Assembly (NCBI GenBank): GCA_017996315.1
Contig: JAGOHE010000007.1
Span: 1-32,819, forward strand
Length of the DNA: 32,819 nucleotides
Direction of reading: 5' to 3'
Origin: Kiritimatiellia bacterium
GTDB lineage: Bacteria > Verrucomicrobiota > Kiritimatiellia > PWTM01
The notes under the pieces were generated by a model. The model had not been told where the DNA came from, did not search any database, and saw nothing but the letters and a program-made list of their open reading frames with translations. Positions within the stretch are counted from its first letter, which is position 1, and every line of letters starts with the position of its first letter. Positions 9,357 through 16,924 of the stretch are shown here, piece after piece. The position numbers were made by a program, and so were the translations under genes.

Positions 9357-9431
9357 ATCCAACCCTTGGATGAGGATGTGTTGTCTCCATCCAATGCTTG
9401 GAGCTTGGATCGTGGAGCGGAGGGGGGGCGG
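9357..9431. repeat. Palindrome cluster with second copy of 20-base repeat
   Basis: Bases 9357-9376 repeat 3404-3423 exactly. A related palindrome TCCAA-TGC-TTGGA lies at 9390-9402, followed by another CTTGGAT. Bases 9411-9431 (CGTGGAGCGGAG and a G-run ending CGG) nearly repeat 1959-1978, which lies beside the first heptamer array. The gap is therefore a mosaic of pieces also seen at two other intergenic sites. No gene is supported between 9233 and 9500. Confidence 0.75.
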
Positions 9432-9500
9432 AATCCAGCGCCCAGGGCCTAGAGCCCAAGTCGGCCGCGCGCGAAAACTGAGCGCTTTTTCGCCCGCCGT

Positions 9501-10997
9501 CTACGGATAAATCCGGCCCATCAGCCGCGGGAACGGAATTGTTTCGCGGATGTGTTTCAGCCCGCAGATCCATGCGATGGCGCGTTCCAGGCCGAGGCCG
9601 AATCCGCCATGCGGAACCGTGCCGTAGCGCCGGAGATCGAGATACCATTCATAGGGCGCCGGGTCGAGACCTTCGGCGTTCAGCCGGGCCTGCAGGGCGT
9701 CGAGATCGTCCTCGCGCTGGCTGCCGCCGATGATTTCCCCGTAGCCTTCGGGCGCCAGCATATCCATGTTGAGCACCACGCGCGGATCGTCCGGCGCGGG
9801 TTTCATATAGAACGCTTTCACGCCGCGCGGATATCGTGAAACGATGATCGGCCGGTCAAAGAGCCGCGTAAGCAGCGTTTCCTCATCGCCGCCGAGGTCA
9901 TGCCCCCATTCAAACGCCCGCGCGCCGGCCAGCCGGTCGGGCTGATGGCGCACATCGGCTTCGCGTTCCTCGATTTCCTCGCGATGAGCCGCCATCTGCT
10001 GGTCCAGTTTCTCTTTCTGCCAGGCTTTTGTCGCGGCCTGTTTCTGCTTTTCGAGCTCCTGCAATTCCGCGCGCAGTTCCACCACGCGCGCGCGCGCCGC
10101 TTCGAGTTCCGCGTTCCAGCGGGCGTGATGATCCGGATGCTTGAGCATCTCGACGGCCTCGGTGTAGGAAATCCGGGGGAAGGGCGGCAGAATCTTTTCC
10201 AGCGGGGCGGCATCGCGCCCGAGCAGCGCAAGGTCGTCGCGATGCGCGGCCAGCACGGCCGACACCATCGCGCACACGAGCGACTCCCCCAGGTCCATCA
10301 GCTCCGGCAACTCCGCCCACGCGACCTCGGGCTCGAGCATCCAGAACTCGGTGAGATGCCTGCGGGTCTTGGACTTTTCGGCGCGGAATGTCGGGCCGAA
10401 GCAGTAGACGCGGCCCAGCGCCATCGCCGCCGCTTCGAGATACAACTGCCCCGTCTGCGCGAGATGAACGGTCTCGCCGAAGTAGTCCACCGAAAACAGC
10501 GTGCCGGCGCCCTCCGCGGCGCCGGGGGACAGAATCGGCGTGTCCACCCGCAGAAACCCGCGGCTATGAAAGAAGTCGGTGATGACACGGAAGAGGGTGT
10601 CGCGAATCCGCAGAATGGCGCATTGGCGCGGCGACCGCAGCCAGAGATGCCGGTGGGACAGCAGAAAATCAATCCCGTGCTCCTTGCGGGCGATGGGATA
10701 TTCGGCCGCGCGATGAGCCACCTCGGCGCGCCGCACCGCCAGCTCCGCCCCGCCGGGCGCGCGCGGATCCAACCGCACTTCGCCTTCGATGACGATGGAG
10801 GATTCCAGGGTGGCGGATTCAGACGCGGCGAAGGCGTCCGCGGTCGCCGCTTCCACCACGCACTGCGCCTGGCCGGTGCCGTCGCGGACCAGCAGAAAGA
10901 TGAGCTTGCCGCTTCCCCGCTTGCCATAGACCCAGCCCCGCAGCCGGACCGACTCGCCGCCGTGTTGAGCCAATTCGCGTATCTGAACGGTATTCAT
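9501..10997 (-). CDS. asnS: Asparaginyl-tRNA synthetase
   Basis: Class IIb synthetase charging tRNA-Asn. The 498-residue protein has the N-terminal OB-fold anticodon domain (VRLRGWVYGKRGSGK near 17-31), motif 2 region FRAEKSKTRRHLTEFWMLEPE (starting near 205), GEIIGGSQRE near 420-429, and motif 3 GGFGLGLERAIAW near 464-476. It is longer than the usual 430-466 because residues about 290-362 form a highly charged, Glu/Arg/Lys/Gln-rich helical insert placed just before the conserved FEWGHDL. The start is MNTVQIREL at 10997; upstream in-frame codons to 11318 would run across the divergent hom promoter and are rejected. A predicted promoter puts the transcription start almost at this ATG. Confidence 0.95.
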   Translation of the reverse strand: MNTVQIRELAQHGGESVRLRGWVYGKRGSGKLIFLLVRDGTGQAQCVVEAATADAFAASESATLESSIVIEGEVRLDPRAPGGAELAVRRAEVAHRAAEYPIARKEHGIDFLLSHRHLWLRSPRQCAILRIRDTLFRVITDFFHSRGFLRVDTPILSPGAAEGAGTLFSVDYFGETVHLAQTGQLYLEAAAMALGRVYCFGPTFRAEKSKTRRHLTEFWMLEPEVAWAELPELMDLGESLVCAMVSAVLAAHRDDLALLGRDAAPLEKILPPFPRISYTEAVEMLKHPDHHARWNAELEAARARVVELRAELQELEKQKQAATKAWQKEKLDQQMAAHREEIEEREADVRHQPDRLAGARAFEWGHDLGGDEETLLTRLFDRPIIVSRYPRGVKAFYMKPAPDDPRVVLNMDMLAPEGYGEIIGGSQREDDLDALQARLNAEGLDPAPYEWYLDLRRYGTVPHGGFGLGLERAIAWICGLKHIRETIPFPRLMGRIYP

Positions 10998-11005
10998 GCC
11001 CGAAT

Positions 11006-11034
11006 GATATACCGTATTCCGGCCGCCTTGTCCC
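11006..11034 (-). promoter_or_regulatory. Predicted asnS promoter
   Basis: On the minus strand GGGACA (11034-11029) and TATATC (11011-11006) are 17 bases apart. The expected transcription start is about 1-3 bases before the ATG at 10997, so the message would be almost leaderless. Confidence 0.4.
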
Positions 11035-11113
11035 GCGCGGCGTGAACCCCCGCCGGCGGCGCCGGACCCCTCCCGCGGGATGGAGCACGGACTCGCGCGG
11101 ACTCGTCCCTTTC

Positions 11114-11142
11114 TTGGATCATCCGTATCTTTGTTGTATAAT
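11114..11142 (+). promoter_or_regulatory. Predicted hom-lysC promoter
   Basis: TTGGAT (11114-11119) and a perfect TATAAT (11137-11142) are 17 bases apart. The leader to ATG 11182 is about 33 bases with AAGGA at 11173-11177. This is the best -10 match in the window and argues against any hom start upstream of it. Confidence 0.65.
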
Positions 11143-11181
11143 GGCGGTTTTGCGGAACGGTTCCGCGTACATAAGGATGGT

Positions 11182-12483
11182 ATGCACGAAGTCGGAATTG
11201 GTTTGCTGGGGCTGGGCACCGTCGGCGGCGGTGTGGCGGAATTGCTGACGCGCGATGCGGACCGCCTCGCGGCCCGGGCGGGAGTCCGGCCTGTGCTGAG
11301 ACGGATCGCGGAACGCAAAGCCCTGGCCGGATCGGAGTTGGAGCTCTACCGCCGGATGATCGCACCCGATCCCGGCGAAGTCATCTCCGATCCGAAGGTG
11401 GATGTGGTGGTTGAATTGATCGGTGGAACCGATCATGCCCGCGACTGTGTTCTGGCTGCCCTGCGCGCCGGTAAACCGGTCGTCACCGCCAACAAGGCGC
11501 TGCTGGCGCTCCACGGCCGCGAAATCATGGCGGAAAGCGAAGCGCGCGGGGTTCCGGTGTATTTCGAAGCCAGCGTGGGCGGGGGCATTCCCATCCTGCG
11601 CGCCCTGCGCGAGGGGCTCATCGCCAATCGGATCGAGGCGGTGATGGGCATCGTCAACGGCACCTGCAACTATATTCTGACGCGCATGGAATCGCGCCAC
11701 TGCTCCTACGAGGACGCCCTGGCGGACGCGCGCGCGCAGGGGTATGCGGAAGCCGATCCCACGCTGGACGTGGACGGATGGGATTCCGCCCACAAGACCA
11801 TCGTGCTCGCCGCGCTGGCGTTCGGCGGATGGATGCCGCTCGAAAGCGTCACCCGCTACGGCATCGCGCGATTCTCGCCGCGCGACCTTGAGCTGGCGGC
11901 GGCCATCGGCCGGCGCGTCAAACTGCTGTCCATTCTCCGGAACACAGAGCAGGGACTGGAACTTTCCGTCGAGCCTTGTCTCGTGCCGGCCGTCGGGCCG
12001 TTGGGCACGGTGAACGGCGTGTTCAATGCCATCTGGGTTCGGGGCCAGCCGGTGGGCGACACCCTGTACTGCGGACGGGGCGCGGGCCGCGAGGCGACCG
12101 CGAGCGCCGTCGTCAGCGACATCGTGGAGGCCGCGGCGCGCCGGACGATGGGCGGCGGGATGCCGCTGGGCATCATCTCCTCCGCGACCCCGCCTCCACC
12201 GATCGTGCCCGCTTCGGAGCATGTTTGCGCGTATGGCCTGCGGGTGTCCTTCCCCGATTTTCGGGCGGGCGAACGGACAGAAGCCGCTCTGCAGATCCTG
12301 CAACAGCACGGGCTGCACACCGTCGAGGTGCACACCCTGCGCTGGGCGGATGGCGAGGGATCCTCGCTGGTTCTGCTCTGCCGGCCGGCGCCTTCCCGGA
12401 CGGCGGCGGCGGCGGTCGCGGACCTGCGCGGCCTGCCGGGCGCGGATCCCGTGGTCAACCGGCTGCGCATGGAAGACCTGTAG
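11182..12483 (+). CDS. hom: Homoserine dehydrogenase
   Basis: Reduces aspartate semialdehyde to homoserine for threonine and methionine synthesis. From ATG 11182 the protein has 433 residues: nucleotide-binding GLLGLGTVGGG at the N-terminus, VTANKALLA, the substrate-site segment IVNGTCNYILTRM, and EADPTLDVDGWDSAHK with the conserved Asp and Lys. A C-terminal ACT-type domain (about the last 80 residues, from YGLRVSFPD) suggests threonine feedback control. An earlier in-frame ATG at 11080 is rejected because the extra 34 residues span the TATAAT promoter. The aspartate kinase gene begins 29 bases downstream, so two pathway enzymes are probably co-transcribed. Confidence 0.95.
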   Translation: MHEVGIGLLGLGTVGGGVAELLTRDADRLAARAGVRPVLRRIAERKALAGSELELYRRMIAPDPGEVISDPKVDVVVELIGGTDHARDCVLAALRAGKPVVTANKALLALHGREIMAESEARGVPVYFEASVGGGIPILRALREGLIANRIEAVMGIVNGTCNYILTRMESRHCSYEDALADARAQGYAEADPTLDVDGWDSAHKTIVLAALAFGGWMPLESVTRYGIARFSPRDLELAAAIGRRVKLLSILRNTEQGLELSVEPCLVPAVGPLGTVNGVFNAIWVRGQPVGDTLYCGRGAGREATASAVVSDIVEAAARRTMGGGMPLGIISSATPPPPIVPASEHVCAYGLRVSFPDFRAGERTEAALQILQQHGLHTVEVHTLRWADGEGSSLVLLCRPAPSRTAAAAVADLRGLPGADPVVNRLRMEDL

Positions 12484-12512
12484 ACCCCCATTCTCACCCA
12501 AGGAACGGACGC

Positions 12513-13751
12513 ATGGCGTTGTTTGTTCAGAAATACGGCGGAAGTTCGGTGGCCAACGCGGACTGCATGAAGAACGTGGCCGACCGCATTATCCGCACCC
12601 AGCAGGACGGGCATCAGGTGGTGGTCGTCGTCAGCGCCATGGGCGATGCGACCGACGATCTGCTGGATCTCGCCCGGCAGGTCAACGAGCGGCCCGACCC
12701 GCGCGAAATGGATGTGCTGCTGGCCACCGGCGAGCAGGTGTCCATCGCCATCCTCACCATGGCCCTGCACGCGCGGGGCGCGAAGGCCATTTCATTCACC
12801 GGACCGCAGGCGGGCATCTTCGCCGAAAGCGTGCACACCAAGGGCGCCATTGTGGATGTGCGGCCCAAAAGAATCCGGGAAGCGCTCGACGCGGGCCGCA
12901 TCGTCATCGTGGCCGGTTTTCAGGGACTCGATCCCGCCGATGATATCGTCACGCTCGGCCGCGGCGGTTCGGACATGACGGCCGTCGCGCTCGCCTGGGC
13001 GCTCAAGGCCGACCGGTGCCAGTTTTACAAGGACGTCACCGGCGTATTCACCACCGACCCGCGCGTCGTTCCCGAGGCGCGGAAGCTGGACGAGATTTCG
13101 TACGACGAGATGCTGGAACTCGCCAGCATGGGCGCGGCGGTGCTGCAATCGCGCGCCGTGGAATTCGCGAAGAAGTTCAATGTGCCCCTGGAGGTGCTCT
13201 CGAGTTTCGAGGACACCGCGGGAACAATCGTGAAAGAGGAGGCAGCCGACATGGAAGAAATTATCGTGCGCGGGGTCGCGGCGGACACCCGGCAAGCCAA
13301 GGTCACCCTGATGCAGGTGCCCGACCGGCCCGGCATCGCGGCCAGCATATTCACGGCGCTCTCGGCGGCCAGCATCAATGTGGACATGATCGTCCTCAAC
13401 GTCCGCGCGCAGGGGCAGCAGGCCGACCTTTCCTTTACCGTGCCGCAGACCGATCTGGCGCGGACCCTGGAGGTCGTGAAGGCCGTGGTCCCCGAAGTGA
13501 GTTCGACCGGCGTGACGCACGACGACGACATCGCCAAGGTCAGCATTGTCGGCGTCGGCATGCGCAGCCACAGCGGCATTGCCGCGCGCGCGTTTTCCGC
13601 GCTGGCCAAGCACAGCGTGGACATCCACATGATCTCCACCTCCGAAATTAAAATCAGCGTGCTCGTGCCCAAGGCGCAGGCGCATGCCGCGGTGCGGGCC
13701 CTCCACCGGGAATTCAAGCTGGATGCCGAGCCCGCGGCGCGCAGGAGCTGA
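12513..13751 (+). CDS. lysC: Aspartate kinase
   Basis: Phosphorylates aspartate, the first step toward lysine, threonine and methionine. The 412-residue protein starts MALFVQKYGGSSV, the classic kinase opening, with AAGGA at 12500-12504. The kinase domain (about 1-245) includes FTGPQAGI, LGRGGSDMTAVALA and KDVTGVFTTDPR. The regulatory part (about 262-405) has two ACT domains, with VPDRPGIAASIF and VGVGMRSHSGIAARAF. This is the bacterial lysine/threonine-sensitive type as in Corynebacterium and Bacillus, not the longer E. coli ThrA-like fusion. An internal AGGAGG and in-frame ATG at 13251 would yield the beta subunit known in those bacteria. Confidence 0.96.
   Translation: MALFVQKYGGSSVANADCMKNVADRIIRTQQDGHQVVVVVSAMGDATDDLLDLARQVNERPDPREMDVLLATGEQVSIAILTMALHARGAKAISFTGPQAGIFAESVHTKGAIVDVRPKRIREALDAGRIVIVAGFQGLDPADDIVTLGRGGSDMTAVALAWALKADRCQFYKDVTGVFTTDPRVVPEARKLDEISYDEMLELASMGAAVLQSRAVEFAKKFNVPLEVLSSFEDTAGTIVKEEAADMEEIIVRGVAADTRQAKVTLMQVPDRPGIAASIFTALSAASINVDMIVLNVRAQGQQADLSFTVPQTDLARTLEVVKAVVPEVSSTGVTHDDDIAKVSIVGVGMRSHSGIAARAFSALAKHSVDIHMISTSEIKISVLVPKAQAHAAVRALHREFKLDAEPAARRS
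13237..13253 (+). promoter_or_regulatory. Internal ribosome site and start for a LysC beta subunit
   Basis: Inside lysC a perfect AGGAGG (13237-13242) stands 8 bases before an in-frame ATG (13251-13253). Translation from it would give a 166-residue protein containing just the two ACT domains. In Bacillus subtilis and Corynebacterium glutamicum aspartate kinase is an alpha2-beta2 enzyme whose beta subunit is made from such an internal start at about residue 250; here the site is Met247. That the site is used here is inference. Confidence 0.65.
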
Positions 13752-13754
13752 TTC

Positions 13755-14225
13755 ATGAGCCCGACCCCCTCCCAACCCCAGCGGCCGCCGGCGCCGCCTG
13801 AGCTGGCGACCGACTGCGTTTTCTGCCGGATCGTCCGGGGCGAAATTCCGTCGGTCAAGCTGTATGAGGACTCCGAAGTGCTGGCCTTCATGGATATCAG
13901 CCCGATCGTCAAGGGCCACGCCCTCGTGATTCCCAAGGCCCATTACGATCCCCTGACCGCGCTGCCCGCGGCCCTGCTCGGCCGGGTCATGTCGGCGGTG
14001 CAGCGGATCGCCGCCGCGCAAACGACCGCGCTACAAGCGGATGGCGTCAACATTTTCCAGGCCAACGGCGCCGCCGCGGGGCAGGTGGTGCCGCATGTGC
14101 ACTTCCACGTCATCCCGCGGTTCAACAACGACGGCCACCGCTGGAACTGGACTTCCGGCCGGTATGAACGGACGGAGGACATGGACGCGCTGGCTGGCCG
14201 AATTCGGGCCCGAATTGCGGGGTAA
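13755..14225 (+). CDS. HIT-family nucleotide hydrolase/transferase
   Basis: A 156-residue histidine-triad protein. These bind nucleotides and hydrolyse phosphoramidates, dinucleoside polyphosphates or related compounds. The catalytic triad motif HVHFHVIP lies near residues 114-121, and CVFC-x-IV-x-GEIP near 21-31 provides the usual Cys pair. A Pro-rich N-terminal stretch of about 15 residues is extra. It starts 3 bases after the lysC stop, with AGGAG (13743-13747) inside the end of lysC, so it is translated from the same message. The link to amino-acid synthesis is positional only. No recognisable terminator follows; a purine-rich run (14226-14240) precedes the next promoter. Confidence 0.92.
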   Translation: MSPTPSQPQRPPAPPELATDCVFCRIVRGEIPSVKLYEDSEVLAFMDISPIVKGHALVIPKAHYDPLTALPAALLGRVMSAVQRIAAAQTTALQADGVNIFQANGAAAGQVVPHVHFHVIPRFNNDGHRWNWTSGRYERTEDMDALAGRIRARIAG

Positions 14226-14242
14226 AAAAGAGAAAAAAAACC

Positions 14243-14271
14243 TTGCATTGCCCGGTGTCCTGCCCTACTTT
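14243..14271 (+). promoter_or_regulatory. Predicted promoter of the first exported-protein pair
   Basis: TTGCAT (14243-14248) and TACTTT (14266-14271) are 17 bases apart, implying a leader of about 47 bases with GGAGAAG at 14313-14319. The same TTGCATT -35 and 17-base spacing recur ahead of the second copy at 16084. Confidence 0.5.
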
Positions 14272-14324
14272 AGCCATTGCGTACAGGAACGGTTTCGAAA
14301 AAAAGCTTACATGGAGAAGCGATC

Positions 14325-15056
14325 ATGAAGAAGACAATGATGGTTTCGGTGTTCGCGGGAGTCGCGCTGGGTGCCGTCGTGGCGATCGCGCAGCAGGCCG
14401 TATACAGCTCCAACGTGGTGGGATTCGTCACCGTGGATGTTCCCCGGGGCGGAATGATCATGTTGCGCAACGACTTCGTGAATCCGGATGGCGGCGACAT
14501 TTCCCCCAGTACACTTTTTGGAGACACCCTGCCGGTGGGCACGAAAATTCAGAAATGGGAAACCGACGGAACTCCCGGGTACAGCTTTTCCACATACTCG
14601 ATTGCATTCGGCCCGCCCCCCCTCTTTTTGGCGGAGACCAATTGGACTCCCGATACTGTTTCGCTGGAGCGGGGCGGCGGCTTCTGGGTGCAGATTCCTA
14701 CGAACGCGCCCGATGCCAGCTATACCGTTACCGTCAGCGGAGAAGTTCCCGATGAAGCGGAAGCCACTGTGCCGGTCGCTGAAGGGCTGAATATGCTCGC
14801 GTATATGTTTCCTGCCGAAGTCTTGTGGACCAATACAACGCTCGCCAAAAAGGCTAAGGTTGGGGACAGGGTATACCTTTGGGACGGCAGCCAGTACAAC
14901 ATCTCAACATATGCGGTAACGTTTGGCCCACCCCCCGCCTTTGCCCCGGCAACGAATTGGTCGCTTCCCGGCATGAAGATTCCCGTCGGGCGGAGTGTGT
15001 GGTATAATGCGACGGAAGCGGATACATGGACGGAGGCGAGTCCGTATACCCTGTAG
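14325..15056 (+). CDS. Exported repeat protein of unknown function, copy 1
   Basis: Function not known. The 243-residue protein has a signal peptide (MKKTMMVSVFAGVALGA to about residue 23, cutting after AIA) and a Gly/aromatic-rich beta-type body opening SSNVVGFVTVDVP. Similar exported proteins with this opening are widespread in PVC bacteria (general knowledge). Two halves resemble each other: each has a W near the start, then an STY...FGPPP...TNW stretch, then a short G-x-x-x/V-W-style strand. It is clearly homologous to the protein at 16133-16891, with shared stretches such as VLWTNTTLAK. An in-frame ATG at 14277 would add 16 residues before the signal peptide and was not used. A PEP-CTERM gene follows 27 bases downstream. 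Confidence 0.8.
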   Translation: MKKTMMVSVFAGVALGAVVAIAQQAVYSSNVVGFVTVDVPRGGMIMLRNDFVNPDGGDISPSTLFGDTLPVGTKIQKWETDGTPGYSFSTYSIAFGPPPLFLAETNWTPDTVSLERGGGFWVQIPTNAPDASYTVTVSGEVPDEAEATVPVAEGLNMLAYMFPAEVLWTNTTLAKKAKVGDRVYLWDGSQYNISTYAVTFGPPPAFAPATNWSLPGMKIPVGRSVWYNATEADTWTEASPYTL

Positions 15057-15083
15057 CAGAAGGAATGCGCAAGGAATAATCCA

Positions 15084-15740
15084 ATGAAAATTATTAAAAT
15101 GCTCGTTGTAGTGTCCTGCTTGATGCTCGCCGGCGTTGCTCATGCAGACGTAGCGATTCTGTGGAGTTCCACTACCTACTTCTTGCTGGCCGGGGGCGAT
15201 CCCATGGACTATCCGGCGGACTATGTTCCGGCCGATACGCTCCGTTTGCTGATTTGGAGCGCTTCCGCGCCGCCTGCCGTGGATTATGCCAAGGCCGGCA
15301 CCGGTATCGGTGATGGTGAATATATTCTCTGGAGCTCCGTTGCGGATCCAGTCCGACCCGGAGACAACGTGTATGACTCCGGACGCTTCAATTTTTCCGG
15401 CACAGCCATCATCAAGGACAACTCGGCTGTCGGCGGCAATAACATCAATTCTGGATATATCTATTCCAGAATTTTCAGCTCCAGCGTCCCCGTAGCTGGA
15501 CAGTATTACTTTCAGTCTTTGACTGCGCTGGGTCCCATGCTCGCCGATTATGATCCGCTCGTTCCAGGTTCAACCCTTGACCATGTTACATCAGCGGTCC
15601 CGAACCTGGAACTTGTGGACACAAATAACCCGACCGCTCAGAACGGCATGTACACCGTAGTCCCCGAGCCCGGATCGCTGTTGCTGGCGTTCCCCGTGCT
15701 GGGCGTGATGGCGGTCCGCCGAATGCGCCGTCGCGATTAG
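15084..15740 (+). CDS. PEP-CTERM sorting domain protein, copy 1
   Basis: A 218-residue exported protein with an N-terminal signal peptide (MKIIKMLVVVSCLMLAGVAHA) and a C-terminal PEP-CTERM tail: VPEPGSLLL, a hydrophobic helix, then RRMRRRD. Such tails are recognised by an exosortase (encoded elsewhere) and the proteins are usually released to the surface or matrix. The body is unassigned; it contains YPADYVPADTLRLLIWS and NINSGYIYSRIFS, both nearly matched in the protein at 16925-17614. AAGGAA at 15071-15076 supports the ATG, although a second Met is close behind. It is co-transcribed with the preceding gene and ends at a strong hairpin terminator. Confidence 0.85.
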   Translation: MKIIKMLVVVSCLMLAGVAHADVAILWSSTTYFLLAGGDPMDYPADYVPADTLRLLIWSASAPPAVDYAKAGTGIGDGEYILWSSVADPVRPGDNVYDSGRFNFSGTAIIKDNSAVGGNNINSGYIYSRIFSSSVPVAGQYYFQSLTALGPMLADYDPLVPGSTLDHVTSAVPNLELVDTNNPTAQNGMYTVVPEPGSLLLAFPVLGVMAVRRMRRRD

Positions 15741-15760
15741 TATCGCTTGTCATCTCTTCA

Positions 15761-15795
15761 GAATCAGCCCTCCACCCGGAGGGCTGATTCGTTTT
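15761..15795 (+). terminator. Rho-independent terminator of the first pair
   Basis: A perfect 13-base stem (15761-15773 with 15778-15790) and a 4-base loop ACCC are followed by GTTTT. The left half GAATCAGCCCTC differs at one base from GAATCCGCCCTC in the terminator after the second pair. Confidence 0.85.
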
Positions 15796-16083
15796 GAACG
15801 ATTGTTGTTCCGTCAGACTTCGGTTTCAGTAGTGTCCCTATTTTCCGATGGGCCATGGATCGAATCCATCGTCGAGTGGCAACACCCTGCTTTTCGTAGC
15901 CGGTTTACTTTTCCCGTCGGGCCGACGGAGCGGGGTCGCTGTTCACGCGCACCCGCCAGGAGAAGCCAAGGTACCGTCGGATTTCCTGCGGGGCTGGCAG
16001 CCCGGTTTCGGCGAAGCCGGGCTATGCCATGCCGCATCGCTAACGCAGGCCAAATCAACATGAAGAATTCTTGTCTTTTCTAT
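15796..16083 (+). other. Intergenic stretch with several hairpins, no supported gene
   Basis: This 288-base stretch lies between a terminator and the next predicted promoter, so it should not be leader sequence for the gene at 16133. It contains CCGTCGG-G-CCGACGG (15914-15928) and a 12-base hairpin at 15999-16010/16012-16023 (one G-T pair), preceded by GGGCTGGCAGCCC. An open frame across it (15802-16119) has no signal peptide, no domain and a poor start, so it is not called. A small RNA or the remains of the duplication junction are possible. I checked by eye for cobalamin, TPP and cyclic-di-GMP riboswitch signatures and found none. Confidence 0.4.
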
Positions 16084-16112
16084 TTGCATTTCACTATTTC
16101 AACAAATAGAAT
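16084..16112 (+). promoter_or_regulatory. Predicted promoter of the second exported-protein pair
   Basis: TTGCAT (16084-16089) and TAGAAT (16107-16112) are 17 bases apart. The leader would be about 14 bases with AGGA at 16122-16125. The element lies in a locally A+T-rich stretch. Confidence 0.55.
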
Positions 16113-16132
16113 AATCTGATCAGGATCGGATT

Positions 16133-16891
16133 ATGAACAATCACCGTGTATTTAATATCGTCTTTGGCGCGGCGTGTGCCGGGCTGATGGTGTCGGCCGC
16201 CGTCTCCTTTGCGCAGACACGCGTGGCCAGTAAGAACGTTGTTGGCTACGTTTCGCTGACCGTGGATCGGGGAACAATGGTCATGCTGCGGAATGATTTT
16301 TTGAGGAAGGACGGCGAAGCATCCACGCCGCAGAGTCTATTTGGAGCGAATCTGCCCGTAGGCACAGAAGTGCTCGTCTGGGATTCGACGCTCTCGGGCT
16401 ATTCGAGATCTGTGTACAGCATTTCCTATGGCCCGCCTCCTGCGTTTGCTCCGATAACCAATTGGAGTCATGTACTACAGCTCAATCGCGGAACAGGATT
16501 TTGGCTGGTGATTCCGAAAGATGCAGAGCACGAAACGTACTCCGTCGTGCTTGCCGGGTCAGTTCCTGATGAAGAGGACCATACAACTCCCATCGCGGAA
16601 AATTTGAACATGGCGGCCTATGCATTTCCTGTGGAAGTCCTTTGGACCAATACCACCCTTGCAAAAAGCGCCAGCATAGGCGACAAGGCATACCTCTGGA
16701 CAAAGAGCCAAGCGGGAACATGGGGATATCAAATTAACACCTATGAAACCACCTATGGGCCGCCGCCTACATTTACCCCAACCACAGGATGGAATAACAA
16801 AAGTATGCTGATTCCCGTGGGACGGGCTGTTTGGTATCAATCAGCCACGGCCAAGACCTGGACAGAGGAACGGCCATATCCGGAATTCTAG
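16133..16891 (+). CDS. Exported repeat protein of unknown function, copy 2
   Basis: Paralogue of the protein at 14325-15056, 252 residues. The signal peptide ends near SFAQ (residue 28) and the mature part again opens with a NVVGYVSLTVDRG-like strand. Shared landmarks along the whole length include VMLRNDF, LFGANLPVGTEV, YGPPPAFAPITNW, SVPDEEDHTTPIAENLNM, VLWTNTTLAK, YGPPPTFTPTTGW and IPVGRAVWYQS. The first/second-half internal repeat seen in copy 1 is present here too. The coding sequence is noticeably richer in A+T than the flanking housekeeping genes. Its function is not known; an envelope or extracellular structural role is a guess from export and from the PEP-CTERM partner 33 bases downstream. 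Confidence 0.8.
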   Translation: MNNHRVFNIVFGAACAGLMVSAAVSFAQTRVASKNVVGYVSLTVDRGTMVMLRNDFLRKDGEASTPQSLFGANLPVGTEVLVWDSTLSGYSRSVYSISYGPPPAFAPITNWSHVLQLNRGTGFWLVIPKDAEHETYSVVLAGSVPDEEDHTTPIAENLNMAAYAFPVEVLWTNTTLAKSASIGDKAYLWTKSQAGTWGYQINTYETTYGPPPTFTPTTGWNNKSMLIPVGRAVWYQSATAKTWTEERPYPEF

Positions 16892-16924
16892 TCAGAGAGA
16901 GCCAATAATCAGGTGTAAAGTAGC

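Noticed and set aside
11080-11181. 34-residue extension of homoserine dehydrogenase
   Set aside because: It spans a TATAAT promoter with 17-base spacing and lacks similarity to the family start; ATG 11182 has a ribosome site.
15900-16060. Riboswitch ahead of the second exported-protein gene
   Set aside because: No known aptamer signature is readable by eye, and the predicted promoter at 16084-16112 lies downstream of the stretch.
15802-16119. 105-codon frame between the two exported-protein pairs
   Set aside because: No signal peptide, no ribosome site, no domain; it would begin just after a terminator and overlap the next promoter.
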